IMG/VR virus record: IMGVR_UViG_3300027969_003432 | Coordinates: 1 to 44,403 of that record | Origin: a virus | Reading direction: 5' to 3' (one strand) | DNA: 44,403 nucleotides | Shown: positions 8,592 through 16,734 of the stretch, piece after piece | How the letters are laid out: each line of letters opens with the position of its first letter | Position numbering within the stretch: the stretch's first letter is position 1 | Position numbers and translations under genes: made by a program | Notes under the pieces: model-generated | What the model was told of the DNA's origin: nothing | Database searches by the model: none | What the model saw: only the letters and a program-made list of their open reading frames with translations

Positions 8592-11249
8592 GTGAGTTAT
8601 GTAGACGCATTATATTCGCGGGATTCTGATCGTATACATATAGTAGAGCGAGTAGATGGCAAGCGAGTTTATAAAGAATATCCTGCCAACTACATTTACT
8701 ATTACGATGATCCTAGGGGTAAGTTCCAATCAATCTATGGGACTCCTGTAGCTAGGTTCTCAACGCGAAACTTAAAAGAGTTTCGTAAAGAAGTAGCTAT
8801 GCACCAAGGCAAGCAACTGTACGAATCAGATATCAACCCCGTATTTCGTTGTCTTGAAGAAAACTATAAAAACAAAGATGCACCCGCATTACATGTGGCA
8901 TTCTTTGATATTGAGGTAGACTTTCATAAAGAAAAAGGATACTCACCTACATCAGATCCGTTCAATGCTATTACCGCTATTTCTGTTTATCTACAATGGA
9001 TGGAACAGTTAGTTACATTGGTAATACCACCTAAGCACATGAGTATGGAAACAGCAATAGAAATTGCTGCTGATTTTGAAAATACTATTGTATTTGACAA
9101 AGAAGAAGAGATGCTCAAGACATTCTTAGACTTTATTGAAGATGCTGATGTATTATCAGGATGGAACAGTGAGGGATACGATATTCCATATACAGTAAAT
9201 CGTATTACCCGTGTACTGAGCAAAGATGATACTCGTAGATTTTGTCTATGGGATCAACATCCAAAAGCTCGTGACTTTGAACGTTACGGCGCTACCAGCA
9301 CGACATATGACTTAGTTGGTCGTATTCATATGGACTATATGCAATTGTATCGCAAATATACATACGAAGAAAGACATAGCTATAGTTTAGATGCTATTGC
9401 TGAGTATGAGCTTGGTGAACACAAAACACAATATGAGGGTACATTAGATCAGCTGTATAATCAAAACTTTAAAAAGTTCATTGAGTATAACAGACAAGAT
9501 ACCATGATTCTAAACAAGCTTGACACTAAGTTAAAATTGATGGACTTGGCAAATGAACTTGCCCACGCAAATACGGTACTAATACCCACTACCATGGGTG
9601 CTGTTGCTGTAACTGAGCAAGCTATTATCAATGAAGCACATGAACGTGGACTAGTTGTGCCTAATCGTAGAACAAAATCAACTCAAGAGGACACAGCAGC
9701 AGCTGGTGCTTATGTAGCATTTCCAAAGAAAGGCATGCATCCTTGGATTGGAGCTGTTGATATTAACAGTTTGTATCCATCTGCCATTCGTGCGTTGAAT
9801 ATGGGAATGGAAACTGTTATAGGTCAGTTAAGACCAATAATGACAGACAAATACATCAACGATATTATAGATCAAGGCAAAACATCAACGGTAGCATGGG
9901 AAGGTTTATTCTCTTCTCTTGAGTATACTGCTGTGATGGAACAAAACCGTGGCATAGAAATTACTATTGACTGGCAAGATGGAGATAAATCAACTCACTC
10001 TGCTGCTGAAATTTGGAATATGATATTCAATAGTAATCAACCGTGGATGTTAACAGCAAACGGCACTATTGTTACATATGAGCGCAAGGGTGTAGTCCCG
10101 GGGTTGCTAGAGCGGTGGTATTCAGAACGTAAAGAACTACAAGCAAAGAAAAAAGCAGCAACAGATCCAAAAGAAATTGCTTTCTGGGACAAACGACAGT
10201 TAGTTAAGAAAATTAATCTTAATAGTTTATATGGTGCTATTTTGAATCCTCATTGCCGATTCTTTGATAAACGTATTGGACAGTCAACTACTTTGTGTGG
10301 CAGAAGCATTGCTAAACATATGGCAGGGTACATCAATGAGTGTATTTTAGGTGAAAAAGATCACTTAGGTGATTCTATCATATACGGCGACACAGACTCA
10401 TGCTACTTCACCGCATGGCCTGCTATCAAGGATGAAGTTGCCAAGGGCACTATGGAATGGAACAAAGAAATTTGTATTCAGTTGTATGACAATATCGCTG
10501 ATCAAGTTAACAATTCATTTCCTGCATTCATGGAACAAGCATTTCATTGTCCTCGCGAGGCAGGTGAGTTAATTAGAGCAGGCCGTGAATTAGTAGCATC
10601 AAACAGTTTGTTCATTACTAAGAAACGTTATGCTGTATTAATTTATGACTTAGAAGGTAACCGTTTAGATGTAGATGGCAAACCTGGCAAATTAAAAGCA
10701 ATTGGATTAGATCTAAAACGCAGCGATACTCCAAAGGTTGTTCAAGAGTTTTTGTACGAAATTCTCCAGAAAGTTCTTACTGGCACTGAACGAGCAGAGA
10801 TTATTGAACGTATACTTGAGTTTAAACTTGAATTCAAAGATCGGCCGGCATGGGAAAAAGGTACACCTAAGCGTGTGAATAATCTAACATCATACACCAA
10901 GAAGGAAGAAGCAGCAGGTAAAGCTAATCTGCCTGGACACGTTCGTGCTGCACTGAACTGGAATAATTTGCGTAAGATGAATGGTGATAATTACAGTATG
11001 CAAGTAGTTGATGGCATGAAAACTATCGTATGTAAATTGAAAGCAAATCCGTTAGGATGGAGTAGTATTGGTTATCCTACTGATGAACAACGATTGCCAC
11101 CGTGGTTTAAAGAACTGCCGTTTGATGATAGTTTAATGGAATCAACTATTGTTGATCAAAAAATTGATAATCTATTAAGCGTTCTAAACTGGGATTTAGC
11201 AAGTGCCACTAATACAGAAAACACATTTCAATCATTATTTGAGTTTTAA
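8592..11249 (+). CDS. 43: Family B DNA polymerase, T4 gp43-like
   Basis: 885 residues (T4 gp43 is 898). Exonuclease motifs: Exo I FDIEVD with D106/E108, Exo II GWNSEGYDIPY near 190, Exo III YNRQDTMI near 303. Polymerase motifs: A DINSLYPSAI near 390, B KKINLNSLYGA near 538, C IYGDTDSCYF near 598. All catalytic acidic residues are present, so both replication and proofreading are expected. The start is GTG, directly after the dsbA stop; no in-frame ATG is available near this point. It is complete with no intein or intron. It sits with clamp and DsbA, the replication/late-transcription set of T4-like phages. Confidence 0.97.
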   Translation: MSYVDALYSRDSDRIHIVERVDGKRVYKEYPANYIYYYDDPRGKFQSIYGTPVARFSTRNLKEFRKEVAMHQGKQLYESDINPVFRCLEENYKNKDAPALHVAFFDIEVDFHKEKGYSPTSDPFNAITAISVYLQWMEQLVTLVIPPKHMSMETAIEIAADFENTIVFDKEEEMLKTFLDFIEDADVLSGWNSEGYDIPYTVNRITRVLSKDDTRRFCLWDQHPKARDFERYGATSTTYDLVGRIHMDYMQLYRKYTYEERHSYSLDAIAEYELGEHKTQYEGTLDQLYNQNFKKFIEYNRQDTMILNKLDTKLKLMDLANELAHANTVLIPTTMGAVAVTEQAIINEAHERGLVVPNRRTKSTQEDTAAAGAYVAFPKKGMHPWIGAVDINSLYPSAIRALNMGMETVIGQLRPIMTDKYINDIIDQGKTSTVAWEGLFSSLEYTAVMEQNRGIEITIDWQDGDKSTHSAAEIWNMIFNSNQPWMLTANGTIVTYERKGVVPGLLERWYSERKELQAKKKAATDPKEIAFWDKRQLVKKINLNSLYGAILNPHCRFFDKRIGQSTTLCGRSIAKHMAGYINECILGEKDHLGDSIIYGDTDSCYFTAWPAIKDEVAKGTMEWNKEICIQLYDNIADQVNNSFPAFMEQAFHCPREAGELIRAGRELVASNSLFITKKRYAVLIYDLEGNRLDVDGKPGKLKAIGLDLKRSDTPKVVQEFLYEILQKVLTGTERAEIIERILEFKLEFKDRPAWEKGTPKRVNNLTSYTKKEEAAGKANLPGHVRAALNWNNLRKMNGDNYSMQVVDGMKTIVCKLKANPLGWSSIGYPTDEQRLPPWFKELPFDDSLMESTIVDQKIDNLLSVLNWDLASATNTENTFQSLFEF

Positions 11250-12176
11250 ATGACAGTAACAGATTTAGTATTTTTTAAAAATCAACTAGAAAAATTATCA
11301 GTTGCTCCTATATATCAAGAGGCAAATGCGTCACTAGATAAATTTTTATATTTGGTTGATAATCATTCATCTGAAAATCTTAATAAGTTTGTGAATAAAC
11401 ATTATGGTATAAAAGAAGCATTTGATTCTTTTGATAATGAAGTGACAACACTTAAGGCAAGCCTAAAACAAGATATTGAAACAGCAGAAAAAGTACTATT
11501 TCAGCAAAGTTATAGTTCATATCATGATGAAAGTATATATGATTCTTTCCATATTCTAGGCAGAAGATGGCAACCAGACATTAATCTTGATTTGTTTTAT
11601 GCCAGGGTTAGGCGAAATGTAGACTGGCATTATCCTGCTATGATTTTGCGACCTGGCTTTGCAAATTTCGTTGATGAATTGGTAGGGTATGATCCATTAT
11701 ATCTAGTTGATATTAGTCATAAATTTATTGAGCCGGTATTAAATAAATTCAATCAGCAATATCAACAAAGATTGCGTATATATGCAGTTAAAGAAGATTC
11801 AGATCAAGAAATATTAGGAAAAATTCCTAATAATCAATTTGGCATGATAATTGGATGTCATTTTTTTAATTTTAGACCGCTTGAAGTAATTAAGCGTTAT
11901 CTTGAAGAAATTTACACTAAACTAAGACCAGGTGGAGTGTTTATGATGACATTCAACGATTGTGATCGGTGGAGTGCGGTAAAATTGGTGGAAGAGAAGA
12001 AGGATGGCTCTTATACACCAGGCAGCTTAATCTTTGAATTAGCCAAAACGTTAGGTTATGAAATTGATTATTGTTGGCATGATGAAGGGCCACAAACCTG
12101 GCTAGAATTACGTAAGCCAGGTGCATTAACTTCATTACGTGGTGGACAAACATTGGCTAAAATAATGCCAAAATAA
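11250..12176 (+). CDS. SAM-methyltransferase-like protein
   Basis: 308 residues, ATG overlapping the polymerase stop (TAAATG). Residues 1-90 form a helical N-terminal part. The C-terminal half looks like a class I methyltransferase core: YLVDIS (acidic end of a beta strand), then FGMIIGCHFFNFRPLEVIKR and a strand after KLRPGGVFMMTFND, the typical post-motif 'L-pGG' loop. The glycine-rich motif I is not clear, so SAM binding is unproven. Placed between polymerase and clamp. A DNA or nucleotide methyltransferase is possible; a degenerate non-catalytic fold is the alternative. Confidence 0.5.
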   Translation: MTVTDLVFFKNQLEKLSVAPIYQEANASLDKFLYLVDNHSSENLNKFVNKHYGIKEAFDSFDNEVTTLKASLKQDIETAEKVLFQQSYSSYHDESIYDSFHILGRRWQPDINLDLFYARVRRNVDWHYPAMILRPGFANFVDELVGYDPLYLVDISHKFIEPVLNKFNQQYQQRLRIYAVKEDSDQEILGKIPNNQFGMIIGCHFFNFRPLEVIKRYLEEIYTKLRPGGVFMMTFNDCDRWSAVKLVEEKKDGSYTPGSLIFELAKTLGYEIDYCWHDEGPQTWLELRKPGALTSLRGGQTLAKIMPK

Positions 12177-12196
12177 TTATCATTATGCCAAAATAC

Positions 12197-12225
12197 TTTA
12201 AGTATCAGAAGTATTACGCTATAAT
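12197..12225 (+). promoter_or_regulatory. Putative promoter of the sliding-clamp gene
   Basis: TATAAT at 12220-12225 with a poor -35 (TTTAAG at 12197-12202, 17-bp spacer). SD AAGGAAA lies just before the ATG at 12251. Confidence 0.5.
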
Positions 12226-12250
12226 AAACTTAATAACAAAGGAAATATAA

Positions 12251-12973
12251 ATGCATGATCAACTCTTAGATTTAGTCAGTCACACAAATGGCTTAGGATC
12301 TATTAATCAAATTCGGGTAGTAGGAACAGATACAGAAACAAATTTCAACGGTATCGCTGAAGATCGTTCAGTAGTATTAGAAGGTGGATTGATTAATCCA
12401 ATGCCTGAGTTTGTTGGTACATTTGGTATGCCAAATTTAGAAAAACTTAAAATTCTTTTGAATTTACAAGAGTACAAGCAAGACGCTAAATTGTCAATTA
12501 GTCGCAAAGCAGAAGGCGAACCTGATCAAATGAACTTTGAAAACAAAGCAGGTGACTTTAAAAATAGTTATCGTTTCATGGCATCTGAACTTGCCAATGA
12601 AAAAATCAAATCACCTAAATTCAAAGGTGTTAAGTGGAATGTTGAGTTTGAACCAACCGCATCTGCTATTGTTCGTCTAAAGATGCAAGCAACAGCAAAC
12701 GCAGAACAAACCACATTCCAAGCTAAAGTTGAAGATGGACATTTAAAGTTCTTCTTTGGTGACCACAGCACACATGCTGGTAGTTTCATATTTCAACATG
12801 ATATAGTTGGTGATATCAAACGAGCATGGCCATGGCCAATCAAAACTGTTATCGCTATCTTAGATTTGACCGGTGACAAAGTTATGCGTATTAGTGATGA
12901 AGGTGCTGCCCAGATTATCGTTAACTCAGGCTTAGCTGTATACACTTACACTATCCCAGCACAAAACAAGTAA
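12251..12973 (+). CDS. 45: DNA polymerase sliding clamp, gp45-like
   Basis: 240 residues (T4 gp45 is 228). Seen: the clamp pattern of two similar alpha/beta halves, with LEGGLINPMPEFVGTFGMPN and LEKLKILLNLQEY in the first and LKFFFGDHSTHAGSFIFQH and MRISDEGAAQIIVNSGLAVY in the second, the last strand matching the end of gp45 clamps. Known role: trimeric ring that tethers gp43 and, in T4, is also the mobile activator of late transcription with gp33/gp55. It has its own promoter and SD. No gp44/gp62, gp33 or gp55 homologue was recognised in this window. Confidence 0.88.
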   Translation: MHDQLLDLVSHTNGLGSINQIRVVGTDTETNFNGIAEDRSVVLEGGLINPMPEFVGTFGMPNLEKLKILLNLQEYKQDAKLSISRKAEGEPDQMNFENKAGDFKNSYRFMASELANEKIKSPKFKGVKWNVEFEPTASAIVRLKMQATANAEQTTFQAKVEDGHLKFFFGDHSTHAGSFIFQHDIVGDIKRAWPWPIKTVIAILDLTGDKVMRISDEGAAQIIVNSGLAVYTYTIPAQNK

Positions 12974-13010
12974 TAAATTATTGCAGTACTGTCTTAGATG
13001 CAGATTCATC

Positions 13011-13036
13011 TAATAACATTAACATTAACATTAACA
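13011..13036 (+). repeat. Short CATTAA tandem repeat
   Basis: Three to four tandem units of (A)ACATTA lie in the leader between the clamp gene and the 73-aa gene. Possibly slippage-prone; no function is evident. Confidence 0.5.
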
Positions 13037-13058
13037 ATAGTAATTAAAAGGAATTAAA

Positions 13059-13280
13059 ATGGGTAAATTGTCTTTCAAACCTAATGAACGTGCGAATCAA
13101 ACTCTAGATGATCTAAGTACATTCTTAGAATTTTGTAGAGAGTACGGTTATCGGTTTAACGAAAACGATTTGTATAACTTTAGAAGTTATGCGTGGCAAC
13201 AATACAACAAATTTGTTCAAGGCAAGAATGCCAAGAATATGTGGGTTGAAGATGCTAGAAGATTTGGTAAATCAAGTTAA
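13059..13280 (+). CDS. Small conserved-looking protein, unknown function
   Basis: 73 residues, helical, aromatic-rich (LEFCREYGYRFNENDLYNFR, YAWQQYNKFVQG). Good SD AAAAGGAA before the ATG and a strong terminator right after it, so it ends the replication transcription unit. Not recognised. By position it could be a small partner of the replisome or RNA polymerase, but no sequence feature proves it. Confidence 0.6.
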   Translation: MGKLSFKPNERANQTLDDLSTFLEFCREYGYRFNENDLYNFRSYAWQQYNKFVQGKNAKNMWVEDARRFGKSS

Positions 13281-13304
13281 AAGTATCGCCACACTATAAG
13301 TAAC

Positions 13305-13331
13305 AGTGGAGGATTATTCCTCCACTTTTTT
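13305..13331 (+). terminator. Intrinsic terminator closing the replication block
   Basis: Perfect 9-bp stem AGTGGAGGA / TCCTCCACT with a 4-base loop, followed by a run of T. Confidence 0.9.
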
Positions 13332-13349
13332 ATAAACTGGTTTATTACA

Positions 13350-14054
13350 ATGAAAATTTTAGTATGTGGCAGTTCTGTAGTAATGCCTGATCTATCAAAG
13401 TCGTGGACACAACGAACTTGGATTCATCATCTACAGCAAAAATTAAATTGCGAAGTTGTGAATATATCACGATCAGGTTGTGGCAATCAATACATGCATG
13501 ATGCGGTAGTGGCTGAAGTTACCGAACGAAATTATGATCTAGTATTAGTATCTTGGAATATAGCTGACCGTATAGAATTTAGAACAAAATATAATCTTAG
13601 ATTATTTGATTGGGACAGAAATGGTGGAAATCCGCATGATCAATATATGCAAAAAGATTGGATTTTTCCGCATACTCCTGATGCAGTAATGCCATCCGAT
13701 GAAGATGCCGAATATAAAAATAAAATTTTTAAAGAATACTTTTATGCTTTACCAAAATACGAGAGAAATCATCAGATAATGTTAACTCATGCGTTATCAC
13801 TTCAGTCTACTCTTAAGTCGTATGGTATACCGTACACCTTTGTTTGGTACAGAACTCTATTGAAACTTAAAAAATTTGACAGATATTATGATAAGATTGA
13901 TTGGAATTATGTGCATCCAGATAGTCTTTTTAGACAATCTAAAAATATGAAGATGTGGGATTCTAAATCTCTACATCCAACTGATGATGCATATCGTTGG
14001 TATGCTGATGAGATGTATAAGTTCCTTAATGACAGGAATCTAATAAAGCCCTAG
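13350..14054 (+). CDS. SGNH/GDSL-hydrolase-like protein
   Basis: 234 residues. Seen: N-terminal strand MKILVCGSSV (block I with Ser as candidate nucleophile in GSS rather than GDS), SRSGCGNQYMHD (block II/III region with G and N), LVLVSWNIADR, and C-terminal DSKSLHPTDDAYRWYADEMY, matching the D-x-x-H block V of SGNH enzymes. Known family role: esterases, acyl/acetyl hydrolases or transferases acting on glycans and lipids. Its 3' end overlaps by 29 bp with the convergent ligase gene. A second SGNH protein lies at 42750. The substrate is unknown. Confidence 0.65.
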   Translation: MKILVCGSSVVMPDLSKSWTQRTWIHHLQQKLNCEVVNISRSGCGNQYMHDAVVAEVTERNYDLVLVSWNIADRIEFRTKYNLRLFDWDRNGGNPHDQYMQKDWIFPHTPDAVMPSDEDAEYKNKIFKEYFYALPKYERNHQIMLTHALSLQSTLKSYGIPYTFVWYRTLLKLKKFDRYYDKIDWNYVHPDSLFRQSKNMKMWDSKSLHPTDDAYRWYADEMYKFLNDRNLIKP

Positions 14055-15105
14055 ATATTTTACCAGCTGGGCTAAGTGGAATTGAGTCTACACACTTAAG
14101 TACAGCTGGTTTACAATGTTTACCTAAACTTATTAAGAAGTTCTTAATACTATCTTCATCACAAGTGCCTACATATAAACACTTAACACGATCAGTTCCA
14201 AATACAACACATTCCTTCATTCCGGAAATATTTTGTAATAGTTGTCGTTCTATCCTTACAGGATTGATTTTAGAACCTTTAACATTAATTTGATCTCTAC
14301 TACGTCCTAATATACGATAATAACCCATTTCGTCTTGGTCAGCTAGATCCCCTGTATCATACCAATCACTATGACAAATATTAAAACCTTTAATCATTAA
14401 ATGACCATTTTCAATTTTAGCTTCTATGCCATCTGGCAATCCTACTGTGCCAACTCGTTGTGGACCAGCAAGAGGATTAGTGAAACAGTGACTCATTGCC
14501 TCTGTCATGCCAAACGCTTCAACGATAGGCACATTAAACTTTGAGCTTAACTTGTGATACAAATCGTGTGGCATAGGAGCACTAGCAGAGCGTATGAATC
14601 TTAAATTGTCAAAATCTAATTCAGCAATAACTCTTAGTACATCAGGAATGGCAGTTATAAAAGTTGATTTAGTAGAAGGAAAGGTTTTAATGTCTTTCAT
14701 AGTAATGTAGGTAGTTTCACATCCTGCTAACTGAGTTGCCCAGTAAAAACCCTGCCCATGGGCATGCCATAGACTCATGATGCTGGTGTATCTATCATTA
14801 GCTGTCAAATTGTATGATCTAACAATAGTAGCAGCCATGTTGTTTAGCTGTGCTTGTGTGAAACTACAAAACTTACTATCTCCCGTGGTACCTGATGTAT
14901 ACCAAAGTACTCGTTCGTTAGGATAGTCATTGCCGTTTCTAACTTTTTCTTGGTCTTTAGTAATGTATAAACTCCAGTCAGAGTTATCTAATAGATATCT
15001 ATTCCTAGCTTCAGGAGCATTAGGATTTATAATCATTATAGAATGATCTTTTAACTGAGGAATAAAGTGTTGTGGATTGTCAACACATAGCACGGCACGT
15101 TTCAT
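14026..15105 (-). CDS. Adenylate-forming (ANL) acyl-CoA synthetase-like ligase, short form
   Basis: 359 residues on the minus strand, shorter than the usual ~500-550 because most of the N-terminal subdomain is missing. All core motifs are present: P-loop A3 WYTSGTTGDSK (68-78), A5 EAFGMTEA (196-203), A7 YDTGDLA (249-255), A8 GRSRDQINVKG (267-277), A10 PAGKISR with the catalytic Lys349. Known chemistry: ATP-dependent adenylation of a carboxylate, then transfer to CoA, a carrier or another acceptor. A perfect TATAAATA box lies 5 bases upstream of the ATG (15111-15118), so it is probably a late gene with leaderless mRNA. Lone minus-strand gene, convergent with the SGNH gene. The substrate cannot be read from the sequence. 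Confidence 0.85.
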   Translation of the reverse strand: MKRAVLCVDNPQHFIPQLKDHSIMIINPNAPEARNRYLLDNSDWSLYITKDQEKVRNGNDYPNERVLWYTSGTTGDSKFCSFTQAQLNNMAATIVRSYNLTANDRYTSIMSLWHAHGQGFYWATQLAGCETTYITMKDIKTFPSTKSTFITAIPDVLRVIAELDFDNLRFIRSASAPMPHDLYHKLSSKFNVPIVEAFGMTEAMSHCFTNPLAGPQRVGTVGLPDGIEAKIENGHLMIKGFNICHSDWYDTGDLADQDEMGYYRILGRSRDQINVKGSKINPVRIERQLLQNISGMKECVVFGTDRVKCLYVGTCDEDSIKNFLISLGKHCKPAVLKCVDSIPLSPAGKISRALLDSCH

Positions 15106-15110
15106 AGGAA

Positions 15111-15118
15111 TATTTATA
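15111..15118 (-). promoter_or_regulatory. T4-like late promoter box of the ANL ligase
   Basis: Minus-strand TATAAATA, identical to the T4 late consensus, exactly 5 bases before the ATG. In T4 the box covers -13 to -6, which would put +1 on the A of the ATG. Confidence 0.75.
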
Positions 15119-15129
15119 TACCAAAATGC

Positions 15130-15158
15130 TTGTCACATTCTTTTTGTTATAGTACAAT
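15130..15158 (+). promoter_or_regulatory. Bacterial-type promoter, divergent from the ANL gene
   Basis: TTGTCA (15130-15135), 17-bp spacer, TACAAT (15153-15158). The start of transcription would fall at or beside the ATG at 15164, a leaderless or nearly leaderless mRNA. Confidence 0.7.
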
Positions 15159-15163
15159 ACGTT

Positions 15164-15625
15164 ATGACTAAATCCATTAACCAACTAATAGTAGTAACAG
15201 GAACCGACGATTATATGCCAACGCTACATGAAATTTTTGAACGACGGACTTCAACTCAAGAAGAATATGATAGTCTTTATAACTCTGACAACTTATACAT
15301 TGTCTGGGCAAAGAAAAAAGATGATGCTCAATTAAGTGATTTTGTCAATGCTATTGACGCAGAGTATTATTTGTGGACTAATACTTTGACTGGCACTAGT
15401 AAAAGTACATCTAAACTTAAAAATGATTCAGTAGATGGATCAATTCAGGGTCACATTTTTAGTGTCACAGCAAAACAGATGGATCTATTTGAAAAAGTAG
15501 CACTAATGCCGTCTATGAAATATGGATATCGTTTTGACAAACATGATATCAATGACCTTAAAGCAAAAGAAAAACAAGCAATGATTGACGCTCTTAGCCG
15601 TCCAGATGAGGATAGTGATGATTGA
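15164..15625 (+). CDS. Unknown protein, first gene of a small early operon
   Basis: 153 residues. Start placed at ATG 15164 (MTKSINQLIVV) because a longer frame from 15077 would run through the promoter. Mixed alpha/beta with IVWAKKKDDAQL, YYLWTNTL and an acidic C-terminus (RPDEDSDD). Not recognised; no catalytic motif, signal peptide or membrane segment. Overlaps the next gene by 8 bases. Confidence 0.65.
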   Translation: MTKSINQLIVVTGTDDYMPTLHEIFERRTSTQEEYDSLYNSDNLYIVWAKKKDDAQLSDFVNAIDAEYYLWTNTLTGTSKSTSKLKNDSVDGSIQGHIFSVTAKQMDLFEKVALMPSMKYGYRFDKHDINDLKAKEKQAMIDALSRPDEDSDD

Positions 15626-15974
15626 TCATATTAAGGTAGGAGGACCATGGATAGAAATTTCAACTACTAGCGGTAGCATACCATATGTTCCATCTGGTCC
15701 TAACCCCATGCAGGGTGCGGTTAGAGTGATAAATGGACAACAAGAAGTTTGGTCTGGCGTGTCTTGGACAGGTATGTACGGTAGTAGTGTAACAATTAAT
15801 TTAACTAAACGTGCAGAAGCAATAATCGAATGGGCCGATAAGAAAATGGCACAAGAACATAGGGCAGAAGAATTAGCTAAAACTAAACCTGCAGTAGCAG
15901 ATGCCCTTGCTTCTGCCAAACACGCACAAGAGCAACTTGATATTATATTACTATTAACCGAGGAAAATAAATGA
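15618..15974 (+). CDS. Unknown protein with C-terminal coiled coil
   Basis: 118 residues from ATG 15618, coupled to the previous stop. N-terminal ~65 residues are Gly/Ser/aromatic and beta-rich (WIEISTTSGSIPYVPSGPNP, WSGVSWTGMYGSS); the C-terminal part is an Ala/Glu-rich helix that could form a coiled coil. The first part is reminiscent of fibre or baseplate beta domains, but it lies in an early-type operon, so no role is assigned. Confidence 0.6.
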   Translation: MIDHIKVGGPWIEISTTSGSIPYVPSGPNPMQGAVRVINGQQEVWSGVSWTGMYGSSVTINLTKRAEAIIEWADKKMAQEHRAEELAKTKPAVADALASAKHAQEQLDIILLLTEENK

Positions 15975-16354
15975 CACCAATGATTAAAAACTTTGCCAAG
16001 TGTGGATGTGGTCGTACTAGAGATCTAGAAGGCTATTGCGATAGCAGTCACGCACTATCAGAAGAAGAATACGCAGCATTACAAGATAGTGAAGAAATTG
16101 ATTGGGGCGACGATGACGATGAAGAAGTCAAACCAATTAAAGTTATCTTTGAGCCAGGCTGCTTTGATGACTTTGATGGTACACAAGAAGAACTTGAAAA
16201 ACTCATGACAGACATTCAAGCAGAGTTTGCAGGTAAAACTAGGGATGAAATTGAAGAGATGGCTAATGTAGTCAATCTAGAAGATTTGATGCAGGAAGAT
16301 CCAGAATTCGCAAAACATATAATGAATCTTGACAATAATAGGAAATTACAATGA
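15971..16354 (+). CDS. Acidic protein with an N-terminal CDGSH-like cysteine motif
   Basis: 127 residues, ATGA overlap with the previous gene. Seen: CGCGRTRDLEGYCDSSH at residues 11-27, close to the C-x-C-x(8)-C-D-x-S-H pattern of CDGSH iron-sulfur domains but with one extra residue before the third Cys. The rest is strongly acidic (GDDDDEE, FDDFDGTQEELEKL) and helical. CDGSH domains bind 2Fe-2S clusters with 3 Cys and 1 His; the ligands are all here. A zinc knuckle is the alternative. Function unknown. Confidence 0.6.
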   Translation: MTPMIKNFAKCGCGRTRDLEGYCDSSHALSEEEYAALQDSEEIDWGDDDDEEVKPIKVIFEPGCFDDFDGTQEELEKLMTDIQAEFAGKTRDEIEEMANVVNLEDLMQEDPEFAKHIMNLDNNRKLQ

Positions 16355-16659
16355 AGTGGGCTAAAAAATTACTGTTTAAATGGGTAGCAGATGCACAACG
16401 TGATCAGTTTAAGGATACACAATACGTAGAAGAAACAGATATAAAGTTGTCAAGTAATGAGGTAGATGATCATGAAATTAATATGGACAAGGCTGTTAAA
16501 TTTGCTATGCTGCCTGCTCGCGGTGGGTGCGTCCTAGAAATTAAATCATGGGATAAAAAAGAACGTGAGTGGGATATCGTAGCTCATGTTATTCCAGAAG
16601 GTGCAGACGTTGCCCATGCTGTGGGGCAGCTAGTTTCAATGGAAATGCTGCGTCGATGA
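16351..16659 (+). CDS. Unknown 102-aa protein
   Basis: Overlaps the previous gene by ATGA. N-terminus MKWAKKLLFKWV is basic and amphipathic. The C-terminal domain has AMLPARGGCVLEIKSWD, a DIVAHVIP strand and a DVAHAVGQLVSMEML helix. No recognised family. Last gene of the 15164 operon. Confidence 0.6.
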   Translation: MKWAKKLLFKWVADAQRDQFKDTQYVEETDIKLSSNEVDDHEINMDKAVKFAMLPARGGCVLEIKSWDKKEREWDIVAHVIPEGADVAHAVGQLVSMEMLRR

Positions 16660-16671
16660 CTTTGTACACGA

Positions 16672-16693
16672 TAGTTAATAAAATTATTAACTA
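16672..16693. repeat. Perfect inverted repeat before the glycan operon
   Basis: Ten-base arms TAGTTAATAA / TTATTAACTA around an AA centre. With no GC-rich stem it is a poor terminator; a symmetric protein-binding operator for the glycan operon at 16735 is plausible. A weak TTGTAC-N17-TATTAA promoter candidate overlaps it. Confidence 0.5.
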
Positions 16694-16734
16694 CTGATAT
16701 TATTCAGTAAATAGTTCAACTGAAAAGGATAGAG

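Noticed and set aside
15077-15163. Longer N-terminus for the 15164 gene
   Set aside because: It would run back through the -35/-10 elements and the start of the divergent ANL gene.
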